A program made the translations under genes and the position numbers. Of a DNA stretch of 64,000 nucleotides, positions 8,976-20,216 are shown in pieces. This stretch comes from Brenneria rubrifaciens (GTDB taxonomy: Bacteria > Pseudomonadota > Gammaproteobacteria > Enterobacterales > Enterobacteriaceae). Where the stretch lies: the NCBI RefSeq assembly GCF_005484945.1, contig NZ_CP034035.1:1302001-1366000 (forward strand), in the 5' to 3' direction. Under the pieces are notes generated by a model. The model made no database searches, was not told the DNA's origin, and was given only the letters and a program-made list of their open reading frames with translations. The number at the start of each line of letters is the position of its first letter. Position 1 is the first letter of the stretch.

Positions 8976-10001
8976 TTATAATGTTGCCATTGGTATTCTT
9001 ATCTGCTCATTAACATATTTTTTATACTTATTACTTCTAATGATACAGTAATGACAATCATACTTTTCAAAGTATATATCTCTCAGATTTCTTGCTTCTT
9101 TTAATAAACTATTTAAACTGTGATCCCTTATATTTCCGATTCGATATTTTGTATCAAGAGCGTGTGTATCTACAAGAACTTCACCATCATGAGTAACAGC
9201 AAAGCCATAATAAAGATAGCAACATGCGTCCCCATTAATTTGGGGTACATAAGTTCTCACCATTGCTTTTTTTACACTATTACAAGCATCAATACATGAT
9301 TGATATTCTTCATAGATCTCTGGATTTTCATTGGCAACACCAATTTGAGCTATATGTTCACAATCAAAATATATATCATCACCGCACAACTCAATTATTT
9401 TAGGTATATTCATATAATTTTTTGATGTTACAGTCATATGAATGCAAAGCCTTTTTATAATGTTTCCATTTATTTTTTTTATATCTTGTCGATATATTTT
9501 GCGAGCATATTCTATATTTTTTATAACTTTGTTTAGATTTGCTGAACCTCTATAAAAGTTTTTATATTCTTCGCTATTTAATGTATCTAGACTTATGGCA
9601 ATGCTAACATTATTTTCATAAAAAAAGTCAACAATTTTTCTGTTTAGCAATAATCCATTTGTAGCAATAAGAGTAATGATATTTTTCTCACTTATATGTT
9701 TAATTATCTCTCTGTAATTAACTTCCTTGACCATTTTATCTATAAATAAAAGAGGCTCGCCCTCTCCTAAAATACAGACACACTGTATACCCTTTTCCTC
9801 AGCTGCGTCTATTAAATATTTAACTTCTTTTGTGCTCAAAAATTTTTCTGGATTCTTCTTAGCTGCTGAAGTAAAACACTTTTCACAATCATAATTACAA
9901 ACAGGTGGGACGTTTATCATTAAAAAGTCTAATTCTCGCTCCCCCAATCTTGTAATATTTTCCATATTAAAAAAGTCGGGCATTCCTTTTAACATATCCA
10001 T
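8976..10001 (-). CDS. Radical SAM enzyme with SPASM/twitch-like tail (first gene of operon)
   Basis: 341 residues from an ATG behind GAGGAGGGG. Cluster motif CNYDCEKC (Cys35, 39, 42); the SAM motif is the variant GEGEP (79-83). The C-terminal region has a CC pair in GDACCYLYYGF, a THDGEV turn and CHYC (316-319), consistent with an auxiliary iron-sulfur site. As first gene it fixes the transcription start of the operon, which runs leftwards to pheS. Closest by feel to SPASM/twitch dehydrogenases and peptide-modifying enzymes; not assigned further. Confidence 0.88.
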   Translation of the reverse strand: MDMLKGMPDFFNMENITRLGERELDFLMINVPPVCNYDCEKCFTSAAKKNPEKFLSTKEVKYLIDAAEEKGIQCVCILGEGEPLLFIDKMVKEVNYREIIKHISEKNIITLIATNGLLLNRKIVDFFYENNVSIAISLDTLNSEEYKNFYRGSANLNKVIKNIEYARKIYRQDIKKINGNIIKRLCIHMTVTSKNYMNIPKIIELCGDDIYFDCEHIAQIGVANENPEIYEEYQSCIDACNSVKKAMVRTYVPQINGDACCYLYYGFAVTHDGEVLVDTHALDTKYRIGNIRDHSLNSLLKEARNLRDIYFEKYDCHYCIIRSNKYKKYVNEQIRIPMATL

Positions 10002-10069
10002 AACCCCTCCTCATAAGACTGATTGTACAAATTAATGGTCATTATTGATTTGTTTATTTTTTGATCAAA

Positions 10070-10173
10070 GACCATAGTTTTGTTATGGTCAATTTTTTCC
10101 GTTCATTGATTTGATGTAAATCAATAAATATTGATAAATTTTAATTAATCCACTAATATTTGATGTGTGTCAA
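10070..10173 (-). promoter_or_regulatory. FNR-type promoter region of the radical SAM operon
   Basis: A perfect FNR-type palindrome TTGAT-GTAA-ATCAA lies at 10111-10124 and a one-mismatch copy TTGAT-GTGT-GTCAA at 10160-10173. On the minus strand CATAAC (10087-10082) can serve as -10 box; a start near 10075 would put the perfect box at about -42, the class II activator position. An inverted repeat GACCATA-N7-TATGGTC (10070-10090) overlaps the -10 and may be an operator. The rest of 10002-10290 is AT-rich with no gene seen. Confidence 0.55.
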
Positions 10174-10291
10174 TATTTTAACTTGTATGTTTAGATTTGT
10201 TTGTTTAACTCTCGATTGTTTATAGCTGCGATCATTGAAATTGTTTGGTTTTATGAAGTTTAAGGATCCTACAGAATTAAATAACTATTTA

Positions 10292-10463
10292 GGGTGTGTC
10301 TCGTAACTGTTTTTGTACATATCAGCATTGGTATAACTGTGCAAAAAATGCTTTTAGGCGATAAAAATCGCCCCAAAAACGCTCAATATTCAACGAAAAA
10401 TCACATTTCGGAAATGATTTCTACAGCACTTTTTGGTATTCAAGGAGGTTAAGGGACACACTC
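10292..10463. repeat. MITE-like element with terminal inverted repeats
   Basis: The left end AGGGTGTGTCTCGTAAC and the reverse complement of the right end (AGAGTGTGTCCCTTAAC) match at most positions. The 172-bp interior has no gene. This is the form of a small non-autonomous transposable element. Target duplication is not clear. Confidence 0.4.
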
Positions 10464-10585
10464 TGGCTGTGTCCGCAATCGGTCGTGGTGCCGTCATTGC
10501 GTCCATAATGGGATAGACTCTTCTCCATACCGGCATAGTGAGCCATTCTGCTAGTGCGACCCACTGCAAAATGAAGAGGCGTCCC

Positions 10586-10726
10586 ATGGAACAAATTATC
10601 GGAATTGATCTGGCAGAGCGGATTTTTCAGGTTCATATCGTTTCTGCACAGAAGGTGAAGAACGCTAACAAAATGATCATTCCAATTGTATTTGTGAAAC
10701 CACAGTTACATGACGCATGTTACTAA
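10586..10726 (+). pseudogene. IS110-family transposase, N-terminal fragment
   Basis: The frame starts MEQIIGIDLAERIFQVHIV, the DEDD-type first strand of IS110 transposases, then loses similarity after about 25 residues. The remaining 370 or so residues of a normal IS110 transposase are absent. A perfect hairpin (CTTTGCCCC / GGGGCAAAG, 10727-10750) follows and may mark a junction or a terminator. Confidence 0.6.
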
Positions 10727-10797
10727 CTTTGCCCCTGAATAGGGGCAAAGGGCAGGCTTTCCATTAATTGAAGGAAAAATAAAGCGTTGTACTTTTA

Positions 10798-11502
10798 TTA
10801 CGATGCTTTTTTCAGATCGCTGGCATACCGATAAGGTAAAATATACCCGTCGAGATTCGCATCCAGATAATCCGCCCACCACTACATCATCTTGATCCGC
10901 TCTTCCAGATATTCAGCCTTGTGAATATAGGCAGCACGAACGCTGTTTCTTTCCTGATGGCTCATTTGTTTTTCAATCGCTTCGTTCGTCCATCATCCCG
11001 ACTCACTCAGCGCCGCACACGCCATCGCTCGGAAGCCGTGGCCGCAGACGTCTTTTTGGGTATCGTAGCCCATCACGCGCAGAGCCTTGTTAACGGTATT
11101 GTCGCTTATGCACTTATCCTGACCGTATTCGCCGGGGAAAATAAATGCCAGATGGCCCGAGAGCGTTTCAATCTGCTTTAGGATGGTAATAGCCTGATTG
11201 GATAGTGGAACAATTTGCTGAGTTTTCATTTTTGTGCCACGGTGAGAAAAACGCACGTTTTCGATCGGTTCCCGCGTTTCCGGGATTATCCATAATTTCT
11301 GCTGCCAGTCGATTTCACACCAGCGGGCAAAGCGCAGTTCGCTGGAGTGCACGAAAAACAGCAGCGACAGCTTAAGGGCATATTGGGTCAGCAACCTGCC
11401 GGAGTAACTGTTTGTCCGGGATAACAATTCAGGCAGCTTTTTAAGCGGCAGGGCAGGGTAATGATTGGTTTCCGGTGGCGTAAATTCACCGTCCAGATCC
11501 AG
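10798..11502 (-). pseudogene. P4-type integrase, C-terminal part (separated by IS21, two stops)
   Basis: Continuation of the integrase started at 14207. It carries the catalytic region (HSSELRFARW with the first Arg; GHGFRAM with the His-x-x-Arg box). After SESG the Trp codon is TGA (10993-10995), and further on another Trp codon is TAG (10882-10884). Past these stops the frame still reads MSHQERNSVRAAYIHKA with the catalytic Tyr, down to TAA at 10798. The reading across the stops matches the intact integrase at 57172-58440. So the gene is broken three times: IS21 insertion plus two nonsense changes. Confidence 0.85.
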
Positions 11503-11559
11503 TGTCAACGCCAAGATAGTTGGCCGTTTTTCGCCATTTTTAATGTCCGCTATTGGTCA

Positions 11560-13544
<1,985 letters not shown>

Positions 13545-13645
13545 GCTGGTGTCCTTTCTGGTGTGAGAACCTCAAGGAAACAACATGTTGGGTGGAGCGG
13601 ACAATCCAAATGGTGAATTACCGTCTTATATCACTGGCGCTGACA

Positions 13646-14207
13646 CCAGCGCCGGGTTCGATTTAATTAACTGCTTTTTCACCGCATAGCGCATGATCTC
13701 CGTTACGTAGTTTTTCAGCCGTGCGGTGATTTCCAGAAAGCCTTTACTCTCCACCTTACGCAATGTGAGTAACAGATCCGCTGTCGTGATCTGATCGATA
13801 AGGTTGTCCCCGACATCCGGGAAAACATACATTTCCAGTCTGCGCTGGATGGTTTTTGCGTAATGCGCAGACCAGCGCCGGTGATCGGCGTGCCAGTTCA
13901 TGGCGATCTGGCGAAATGTCTGCCCGTTTTTCTTTTTCTGCTGCGCGAGCTTCTTATCAGCGGCAGGATCGGCCCCTTCACGCACTTTAGCACGAGCGGC
14001 GTCGCGTAGCTGACGTGCCTTAAACAGGGAAACACCCGGGTAGGGACCAAAGGCCAGCTTTTTCTCTTTGCCATAGATGCGGTACTTCATGTACCAAAGT
14101 TTTGAGCCGTTGGGTTTGATCAGCAGGTACAGTCCTGAACTGTCTGCCAGTTTGAAGGATTTATCGGAGGGTTTGATCTTGCGGATAGCGGTATCGGTTA
14201 ATGCCAT
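13646..14207 (-). pseudogene. P4-type integrase, N-terminal part (interrupted by IS21)
   Basis: Frame begins MALTDTAIRKIKPSDKSFK, the typical start of P4-like integrases (arm-binding DUF4102 domain), and runs through the core-binding domain to NPAL before the IS21 end. It lies just left of the att copy at 14373-14388, the position expected for the integrase of an element to its left inserted at the tRNA-Asn end. With the C-terminal part (10798-11502) it made a protein of about 420 residues. An upstream in-frame ATG at 14222 is possible but less like relatives. Confidence 0.88.
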
Positions 14208-14372
14208 AGCGGGGGGCTCCATTTTCTCAACGAACCGTGAGGCCCCCGATTAGGCCCCCAAAAACTATGGATATCAAGAAACCCGGTAGTCCTTCTCAGG
14301 ATAACCGGGTAAAGATAACTTATTGTTTTTCAAACGCATCAGGACTCACTGGGATGTCATGATACTAAAATC

Positions 14373-14388
14373 TGGCTCCTCTGACTGG
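14373..14388. other. Attachment site (copy of tRNA-Asn 3' end)
   Basis: TGGCTCCTCTGACTGG is identical to 58603-58618, the last 16 nt of the tRNA-Asn gene. It would be the far junction of the 44-kb element that ends at the tRNA, and at the same time the near junction of the left element, whose broken integrase starts 166 bp away. Confidence 0.8.
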
Positions 14389-14899
14389 GATCGCCTTTGC
14401 CAGTAACTGGCTAATAAATAAGCTAAACCTGAATTGCTTTTCTGTCAAGACCACCAGTATGACCACCAATCGAAACTGGTGAGGGGTCTCGTACATTTGG
14501 TTATCACTATTATTAATTGATAGACTTTGTCTCTTCCCAAAATTTATTTGGTAAACACAGTCAACAGTGGGTCACATTATCTAGATATTCATAGACCGAT
14601 TTCTGGCTTTCAGATGTTGACACGAGGGGCTTACTTGAGCACTTTGAGTCATTATTTCATCTCGATTAGATCCCACACACCGCATCGTGGCGTCAGATTA
14701 AAGAGAGGCGGAAACTTACTACGGCAATTCATCTAGTAGATAGTCGTTTTGGCTAAAAGGCCAATCTCAATCTCCTGCAGCTTATAGCGACAGATTGTGT
14801 GAAGAAATAGCAGAATGCTATTTTGGGTTTATTGAGATAGGTTGTAAGGGCCCTCGACCTGGATATTTAATTCTTGATCGAGCCTTTGTCTTCGGTCAG
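14389..14899. other. Left end of the right element, no gene seen
   Basis: Only short, unconvincing frames. No repeats beyond the att copy were recognised. Confidence 0.5.
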
Positions 14900-15073
14900 T
14901 CACAGGTTTTCCGACAGTTTCACGGTACCCAGCATCGGCATGCCAATCCCTATGTTGATCAAACCGTGGGCGGTATCGCCATCGGCTGGATCGAGCGATG
15001 CCAGTAGCCTGATGGCATGCGCATCTGGAGTGAACAGGCGCACTACGAGCAGAGGATAGATTTCTTGCCTAGC
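14900..15073 (-). pseudogene. DUF2958-like protein fragment
   Basis: The stretch ending LFTPDAHAIRLLASLD...GDTAHG...GMPMLGTVKL matches what I know of DUF2958 proteins, small proteins carried by plasmids and ICEs next to parB and ardC. The start and the last part are missing or unrelated. Together with the parB remnant at 16.7-17.0 kb it marks an older backbone into which defence genes were inserted. The region 15245-15658 to its right shows no gene. Confidence 0.45.
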
Positions 15074-15658
15074 CTTTGGACAGCAGGTGCGTGAGCATGA
15101 CGGTAACATGGCTGTATTCCCACGGATGAGCGAAGCATCAGATGTGCTTTCACGCCTTCCCACGAAAGTGCAGATGCCGAGAGGGCACGCATCCGCAGAG
15201 GCGTAGGAGCACTCAGACACATGCCCGGAAGTCAGGAAAGACACGTCTCAGGCTCTGCGCTTTTGAAGAAAATCGTCTATTCTGATTTCAGTAAAGGCAC
15301 AAAAATCGGTGAGATTGGATGAATGATTTAAATACAACGTGGTTTTGATTGTGCTGCGAATCGACACTTCTGTCTGTGCAGAAGCGAACCGTCTAGCGCC
15401 GCCGACTCCACCACCTTCGAGGCAACTGTGTATATGATGCGCACATGGGCAAGATCGAACGGGGTGCAACACGACGACTCTAATGACGGAGATTAAGCAA
15501 CAACTTCATCCCGATGACGTTTTGCACAGGGGGTTAATTTATGACAGTTAATGGCTTGGCTATCGGCAAGGTATCGATGTCGAACTTAAGGCCTTGTAAT
15601 CTTGATCTTAGGCTATTTCTAGCTTAATTTATGCAAAAATAATATCGCAGGAAATAGC

Positions 15659-16588
15659 ATGTCTTCCTCGGAAATATCACGTGTACGCGAACGATCCAAG
15701 TGCCGCAAGCGACTGAATGAAATCTACGATGAAGCAATTAATGCGTACGTCATTCATTATTCTTGTGAATCGTTCTACGCACCAGATGGACAGTCTCCGC
15801 TAGCTAATTCGACTCGGGTTACCTCTATAGCCGTGAGAAACTTGAAATCTGGTCAGACAAAAACCTGGTCGATTCACAAGTCTGCCGAACTTGGTAAGCA
15901 GCTAGAAAAATTGAACGAATTGATTAAGGCAAATGCTCCGCTTATCAATCAAGAGCAGGATGCTGACGTTCCGCGAACGGAGGCAACCGCATATATCAGC
16001 GAAATCCTCAATCCACTTGAGTTAGACATGCTTAATGGATATTTTTCATTTCTTTCAAATCATTCCGATAGCACATATGTTCACTGGAATATGCGGGATG
16101 ACAATTATGGCTTCTCCGCACTGGAACATCGTTTTCGCGTCTTAGGCGGAAACCCCGTCATACTTCAAGATAACAAGAAATTTGACTTGGCTAGGGAATT
16201 AATAACTCTGTTCGGCAAAAGATATGCTCCCCATACATCCCCCAAGGGTCGAAGGGGGCGATTGATGAGCATAATTGAATTGAACAGGATCGCGGATACC
16301 GATGCTCTTCAGGGGGCTGAAGAAGCAGCTGCGTTCGTTAACGGCGAGTTCATAAGGCTTCAGCAATCAACGTTAAGAAAGGTCGATGTCTTGTCAAATA
16401 TATTTGACAGAACTCACGACAAAAGCCTGAAAACAAACGCATCCTTTATTGACAAGTATGGCGTTCACCCTGTAGCACTAATTGAGATGGCGAAGAACAA
16501 CCCTTTTGTTTCTGGGTTTGTTTTTCTTGCGGGTGTTCTTGCCGCTGTGGTTCGTTACAAAGACAGCATTGGAGCATTTATCTCTTAG
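15659..16588 (+). CDS. Unknown 309-residue protein with C-terminal membrane segment
   Basis: ATG behind AGGAAA. The first two thirds have alternating strands and helices, with acidic patches (SCESFYAPD near residue 35; MRDDNYGF near 145; DALQGAEEAAAFVNGEF near 220). These could be a divergent DEDD/RNase H-like exonuclease, but this is only a visual impression. Residues about 285-302 (FVSGFVFLAGVLAAVV) look like a membrane helix. It sits between DUF2958 and parB remnants and 700 bp before SIR2-HerA, so a defence role is possible by location. No firm function. Confidence 0.75.
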   Translation: MSSSEISRVRERSKCRKRLNEIYDEAINAYVIHYSCESFYAPDGQSPLANSTRVTSIAVRNLKSGQTKTWSIHKSAELGKQLEKLNELIKANAPLINQEQDADVPRTEATAYISEILNPLELDMLNGYFSFLSNHSDSTYVHWNMRDDNYGFSALEHRFRVLGGNPVILQDNKKFDLARELITLFGKRYAPHTSPKGRRGRLMSIIELNRIADTDALQGAEEAAAFVNGEFIRLQQSTLRKVDVLSNIFDRTHDKSLKTNASFIDKYGVHPVALIEMAKNNPFVSGFVFLAGVLAAVVRYKDSIGAFIS

Positions 16589-16675
16589 CCAGAATCATGG
16601 CTTAAGGTAGGGCTGACCAGACAGCAAAGTGCCTTTGCTGAAACCAAAGCGCTTGCTTCACAGATGTGAAGATCA

Positions 16676-17020
16676 CGCGGCTAGTGCCTCGGCCTGAGGC
16701 TGCTCAACCGCCACGGTGGCAACACGCGACGAATCATAGCCTCGCCGTTGTGGTCGATGGTGACGATGGCACCGACGGCAGCCTTGACGGCTTCCCCGTA
16801 GTTCTGCAAGCCATCTTCCAACGCCTGCAGCTGTTCGCCTTCCTCCTGCAAGGCGTTGGCCTCCGGCCAACACTCTGTAATGCTCGCCGTCGGCGGTCGC
16901 GAGAAGGTTTTGCAACAGGCCAACACGCGAGATGCTGTCGGCGAGTTCGGGAATCGACATGCGCGGAGTCTTGCGCACACTTCGGTCCGTGGGGCAGGAT
17001 ACCAACCGAGAGAGTGGAAC
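16676..17020 (-). pseudogene. parB remnant with internal deletion
   Basis: On the minus strand one frame reads RKTPRMSIPELADSISRVGLLQNL then EHYRVLAGGQRL, the ParB nuclease-like N-terminal motif. Shifted by one frame, LEDGLQNYGEAVKAAVGAI...GEAMIRR matches the C-terminal end of the same kind of plasmid/ICE ParB. The middle several hundred codons are gone. So it is a dead copy. Confidence 0.55.
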
Positions 17021-17314
17021 CAGAATCTTGCATATGGCATGAGCTACAGTCGCGAGCAATTCATAGATTCAGGAGAGACGGCTGGACATGGCAACAGCGT
17101 CGTGATGTGCAGACCGCACGTATGCGAAGCGAGCAGGCCCTAAGCTGGAAGTCGGGCCGTAGGTGTCAGGGATTAGAGAATAGTGGACTTGGAGTAGTTC
17201 GATCCGAAAAGCGGAGATGCAAGGCTCTTCTTGGCCTATTATCTATTTATATGCATCTGCAACCTAAGAAATTTTTTCCTGTTCAGGAATCTCAAATATA
17301 AAAGGGATAGCGCC

Positions 17315-18328
17315 TTGTCTGATGTCAACTACGAAAAGCAAGCTCAGGACTATTACAGCAAGGCTCCCATCATTATTCTGGGGAGTGGAGCCTCAGCTGC
17401 ACATGGAATGTCTGGCATGTGGGGGCTTGCGCAGCATTTGATAAAGAATACTGATGTTTCAGGTCTGTCTGATGCTGAAATGGAGTCTTGGGGTCTGTTC
17501 TGTCAGATGCTGACAGACGGTGTGGATTTAGAGGCAGCTCTCCACCGAGTAGCAGTATCTGAAGTGCTGACGTGCAGAATCATAAATTCCACTTGGTCAC
17601 TTATAAATCATGAAGATTGCGGCATCTTCAAGAGTGGCTTGCAAAATAGCTCGATGTTTCCGTTGAGCCGCCTGCTTGAACATATGTTCAAAACAAGCCT
17701 GAAAAAAATAAATATCATCACTACAAATTATGATCGCTTGGCCGAGTACGCATGCGAGCAAAGCAGGATTCATCACTACACTGGTTTTACACACGGATTT
17801 TTCCGTCAACTGGCCGCACCCGATGAATTGACCTGTTCGCGCAGAGTGAATATCTGGAAAGTACATGGATCTCTAGACTGGTTCCAGTCCCCACTAGACG
17901 ACACTGTCGCAATTTCAGGTTCACAAGAAATACCTGAAAACTATAGTCCGCAGATTGTCACGCCTGGCACGCAAAAGTACCAAAAGACGCACCTTGAGCC
18001 ATTCCGCTCAATTATTAATAACGCAGACGTAGCCATCAACGAGGCAGGATCATATTTGTGCATTGGATATGGATTTAACGACGAACATATTCAACCAAAA
18101 CTTATGGCCAAATGTCAGCGACATGGAGCACCAGTCACCATCATTACATACGCGCTTTCCGAGTCAGCCAAAAGACTTATCCTTGGGGGAAAAGCACAGA
18201 ATTATTTAGCCATAGAGCGAGGAGCAACAGATGACCAGTCCATTGTCTACTCTTCTCTGTTCAGTTCTGCGATCTCTGTAGAGAAAAACATCTGGAGCCT
18301 TGAGGGCTACTTATCACTCATCATGTAG
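17315..18328 (+). CDS. SIR2-family NAD-consuming defence effector
   Basis: I place the start at TTG 17315, 7 nt after AAAGGGA, giving 337 residues; longer upstream frames have no ribosome site. SIR2 motifs in order: ILGSGASAAHG (near residue 20), ITTNYDRLAE (near 130), KVHGSLDWF (near 190) and GYGFNDEHI (near 250). Such proteins degrade NAD+ or ADP-ribosylate. It is 9 bp before a HerA ATPase gene, the known SIR2-HerA antiphage pair, in which the two proteins form a large complex. Part of the defence area of the element. Confidence 0.9.
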   Translation: MSDVNYEKQAQDYYSKAPIIILGSGASAAHGMSGMWGLAQHLIKNTDVSGLSDAEMESWGLFCQMLTDGVDLEAALHRVAVSEVLTCRIINSTWSLINHEDCGIFKSGLQNSSMFPLSRLLEHMFKTSLKKINIITTNYDRLAEYACEQSRIHHYTGFTHGFFRQLAAPDELTCSRRVNIWKVHGSLDWFQSPLDDTVAISGSQEIPENYSPQIVTPGTQKYQKTHLEPFRSIINNADVAINEAGSYLCIGYGFNDEHIQPKLMAKCQRHGAPVTIITYALSESAKRLILGGKAQNYLAIERGATDDQSIVYSSLFSSAISVEKNIWSLEGYLSLIM

Positions 18329-18337
18329 AGAGGACTT

Positions 18338-20065
18338 ATGCCAATATTCAACTTTAGGGATGAAGATGCACTTGGAAAGGTTGCCTCAGTTGACACCGCG
18401 AATGTCGTTGTTGATGTCGAGAATGTTTCTCATCTAAAGAGACTGCAGGTTAATCATCTAGCTGTACTTCAGAGTAGCAGGCCAGGGCAGCACCTTATTG
18501 GTCTTATTACACAAGTGACCAGAAAGCGAGGTATCGAGAATCTTTCTGATGATGGGATCGTAGACCAAAAATCAGAGTTGAATCTGTGTCGCATTGCTTT
18601 AATTGGAACCATGCTAGATCGTGATGGCTCCAAAGAAAATGTTTTCCGTCGAACACTCGAAAGTGTTCCTGAAATAGATGCGAACTGCTTCGCTCTCGAA
18701 GGCGAGAACCTCACGGGATTTATGCGTACTCTCTCCAGTGTTTCAGCTGATGGCAACGCATTGACGCTTGGCAAATACACTCTGGATGAGAATGCAGTAG
18801 CCTACCTTAATGGAAATAAATTCTTCCAACGTCATGCTTTTATTGGAGGAAGTACAGGGTCTGGAAAGTCTTGGACAACCGCCAAAATTATTGAGCAGAT
18901 GTCAGGGCTCATTACTGCTAATGCTATTGTCTTCGACCTTCACGGAGAATACGCGCCACTGACAGGACCTGGAATTCAACATTTCAAAGTTGCAGGGCCT
19001 GCAGATGTTGAAGCCCAAAGCACTATTTCTGACGGTGTGCTTTATCTTCCTTATTGGCTGCTTTCTTATGAGGCCCTAGTTTCCATGTTTGTGGATCGCA
19101 GCGACCAAAATGCCCCGAACCAAGCCATGATTATGGCTCGCGAGATCAATCAGGCCAAAAGAAAGTACCTTGAAGACAATGGGCAACAGGACTTGCTAAA
19201 GCATTTTACTGTAGATAGCCCTGTGCCATTTGATCTTAACTTCCTGATGTCGCGACTAAATGAAATAAACATCGAAATGGTTCCTGGTGCGCGTGGCGAC
19301 AAGCAAGGCGACTTCTTCGGAAAGCTCGCACGCATGATTTCTCGGCTTGAGAACAAAATTTCCGATCGACGCCTCGGATTTATGTTCAATGGCGGTGGAG
19401 ATATTCTTGATTTCACTTGGCTTGATAAATTTGCCAGTGCCGCTCTTGGTAGCACAGCGGAGAACGGAAAAGCAGGCATCAAGATTATCAACTTCTCCGA
19501 GGTTCCCTCGGACGTTTTGCCCCTAATAGTATCCCTCGTTGCACGAGTTACGTTCTCAGTACAACAGTGGACACCATCAGAGCTTCGCCACCCCATTGCT
19601 CTTCTTTGTGATGAAGCGCACCTCTATATGCCGCAGCGCAATATGGCAGATTCTGCCGACGATATTTCATTGGATATATTCGAGCGAATTGCCAAAGAGG
19701 GGCGAAAATATGGCGTCAGTTTGGTTGTAATCAGTCAGCGCCCATCCGAAGTGAACAAAACACTGCTTAGCCAGTGCAGTAACTTTGTATCTATGCGTCT
19801 GACCAATGCTGAAGATCAAGGCGTTATCAAGCGCCTACTTCCCGACAGCCTCGGAGGCTTCAGCGACATCCTTCCTACGCTCGATACTGGCGAGGCTTTG
19901 GTTGTTGGCGATGCCAGCTTATTGCCAAGCCGTATCAGAATCGACGAACCACAGAATAAGCCGAATAGCGGAACAGTGAATTTTTGGGATGAATGGCAGA
20001 TCCCAGTCGAAGAAAATCGGCTAATGATTGCTGTTGACAACTGGCGAAAGCAAAATATTCAGTAA
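18338..20065 (+). CDS. HerA-like hexameric ATPase (partner of SIR2)
   Basis: 575 residues. N-terminal HAS-barrel-like region, Walker A GGSTGSGKS (170-178), Walker B IALLCDEAHLYMP (about 425) and an arginine-rich ISQRPSEVNK segment typical of HerA/FtsK-type motors. Reads directly on from the SIR2 gene, so the two are co-translated. In the known SIR2-HerA system the ATPase hexamer holds SIR2 and both are needed for phage defence. Confidence 0.92.
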   Translation: MPIFNFRDEDALGKVASVDTANVVVDVENVSHLKRLQVNHLAVLQSSRPGQHLIGLITQVTRKRGIENLSDDGIVDQKSELNLCRIALIGTMLDRDGSKENVFRRTLESVPEIDANCFALEGENLTGFMRTLSSVSADGNALTLGKYTLDENAVAYLNGNKFFQRHAFIGGSTGSGKSWTTAKIIEQMSGLITANAIVFDLHGEYAPLTGPGIQHFKVAGPADVEAQSTISDGVLYLPYWLLSYEALVSMFVDRSDQNAPNQAMIMAREINQAKRKYLEDNGQQDLLKHFTVDSPVPFDLNFLMSRLNEINIEMVPGARGDKQGDFFGKLARMISRLENKISDRRLGFMFNGGGDILDFTWLDKFASAALGSTAENGKAGIKIINFSEVPSDVLPLIVSLVARVTFSVQQWTPSELRHPIALLCDEAHLYMPQRNMADSADDISLDIFERIAKEGRKYGVSLVVISQRPSEVNKTLLSQCSNFVSMRLTNAEDQGVIKRLLPDSLGGFSDILPTLDTGEALVVGDASLLPSRIRIDEPQNKPNSGTVNFWDEWQIPVEENRLMIAVDNWRKQNIQ

Positions 20066-20100
20066 TAACACTTTTATTAGAGTGGGTACTATTTGAAATG

Positions 20101-20155
20101 GGTTATTGCTTTCCGCCACGCGAAAAATAAATGCGAAGCAATAACCTTTTCATTT
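20101..20155 (+). terminator. Terminator after herA
   Basis: Perfect 11-bp arms GGTTATTGCTT (20101-20111) and AAGCAATAACC (20136-20146), followed by TTTTCATTTTATTTT. Separates SIR2-HerA from the next gene. Confidence 0.6.
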
Positions 20156-20216
20156 TATTTTTACAAGGGCTAATCGGTTTTTTGTGTACATATAGCGAGT
20201 TTTTTGGAGGAGAAGG

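Noticed and set aside
14527..14736. 69-residue plus-strand frame near the att copy
   Set aside because: No ribosome site and no recognisable motif.
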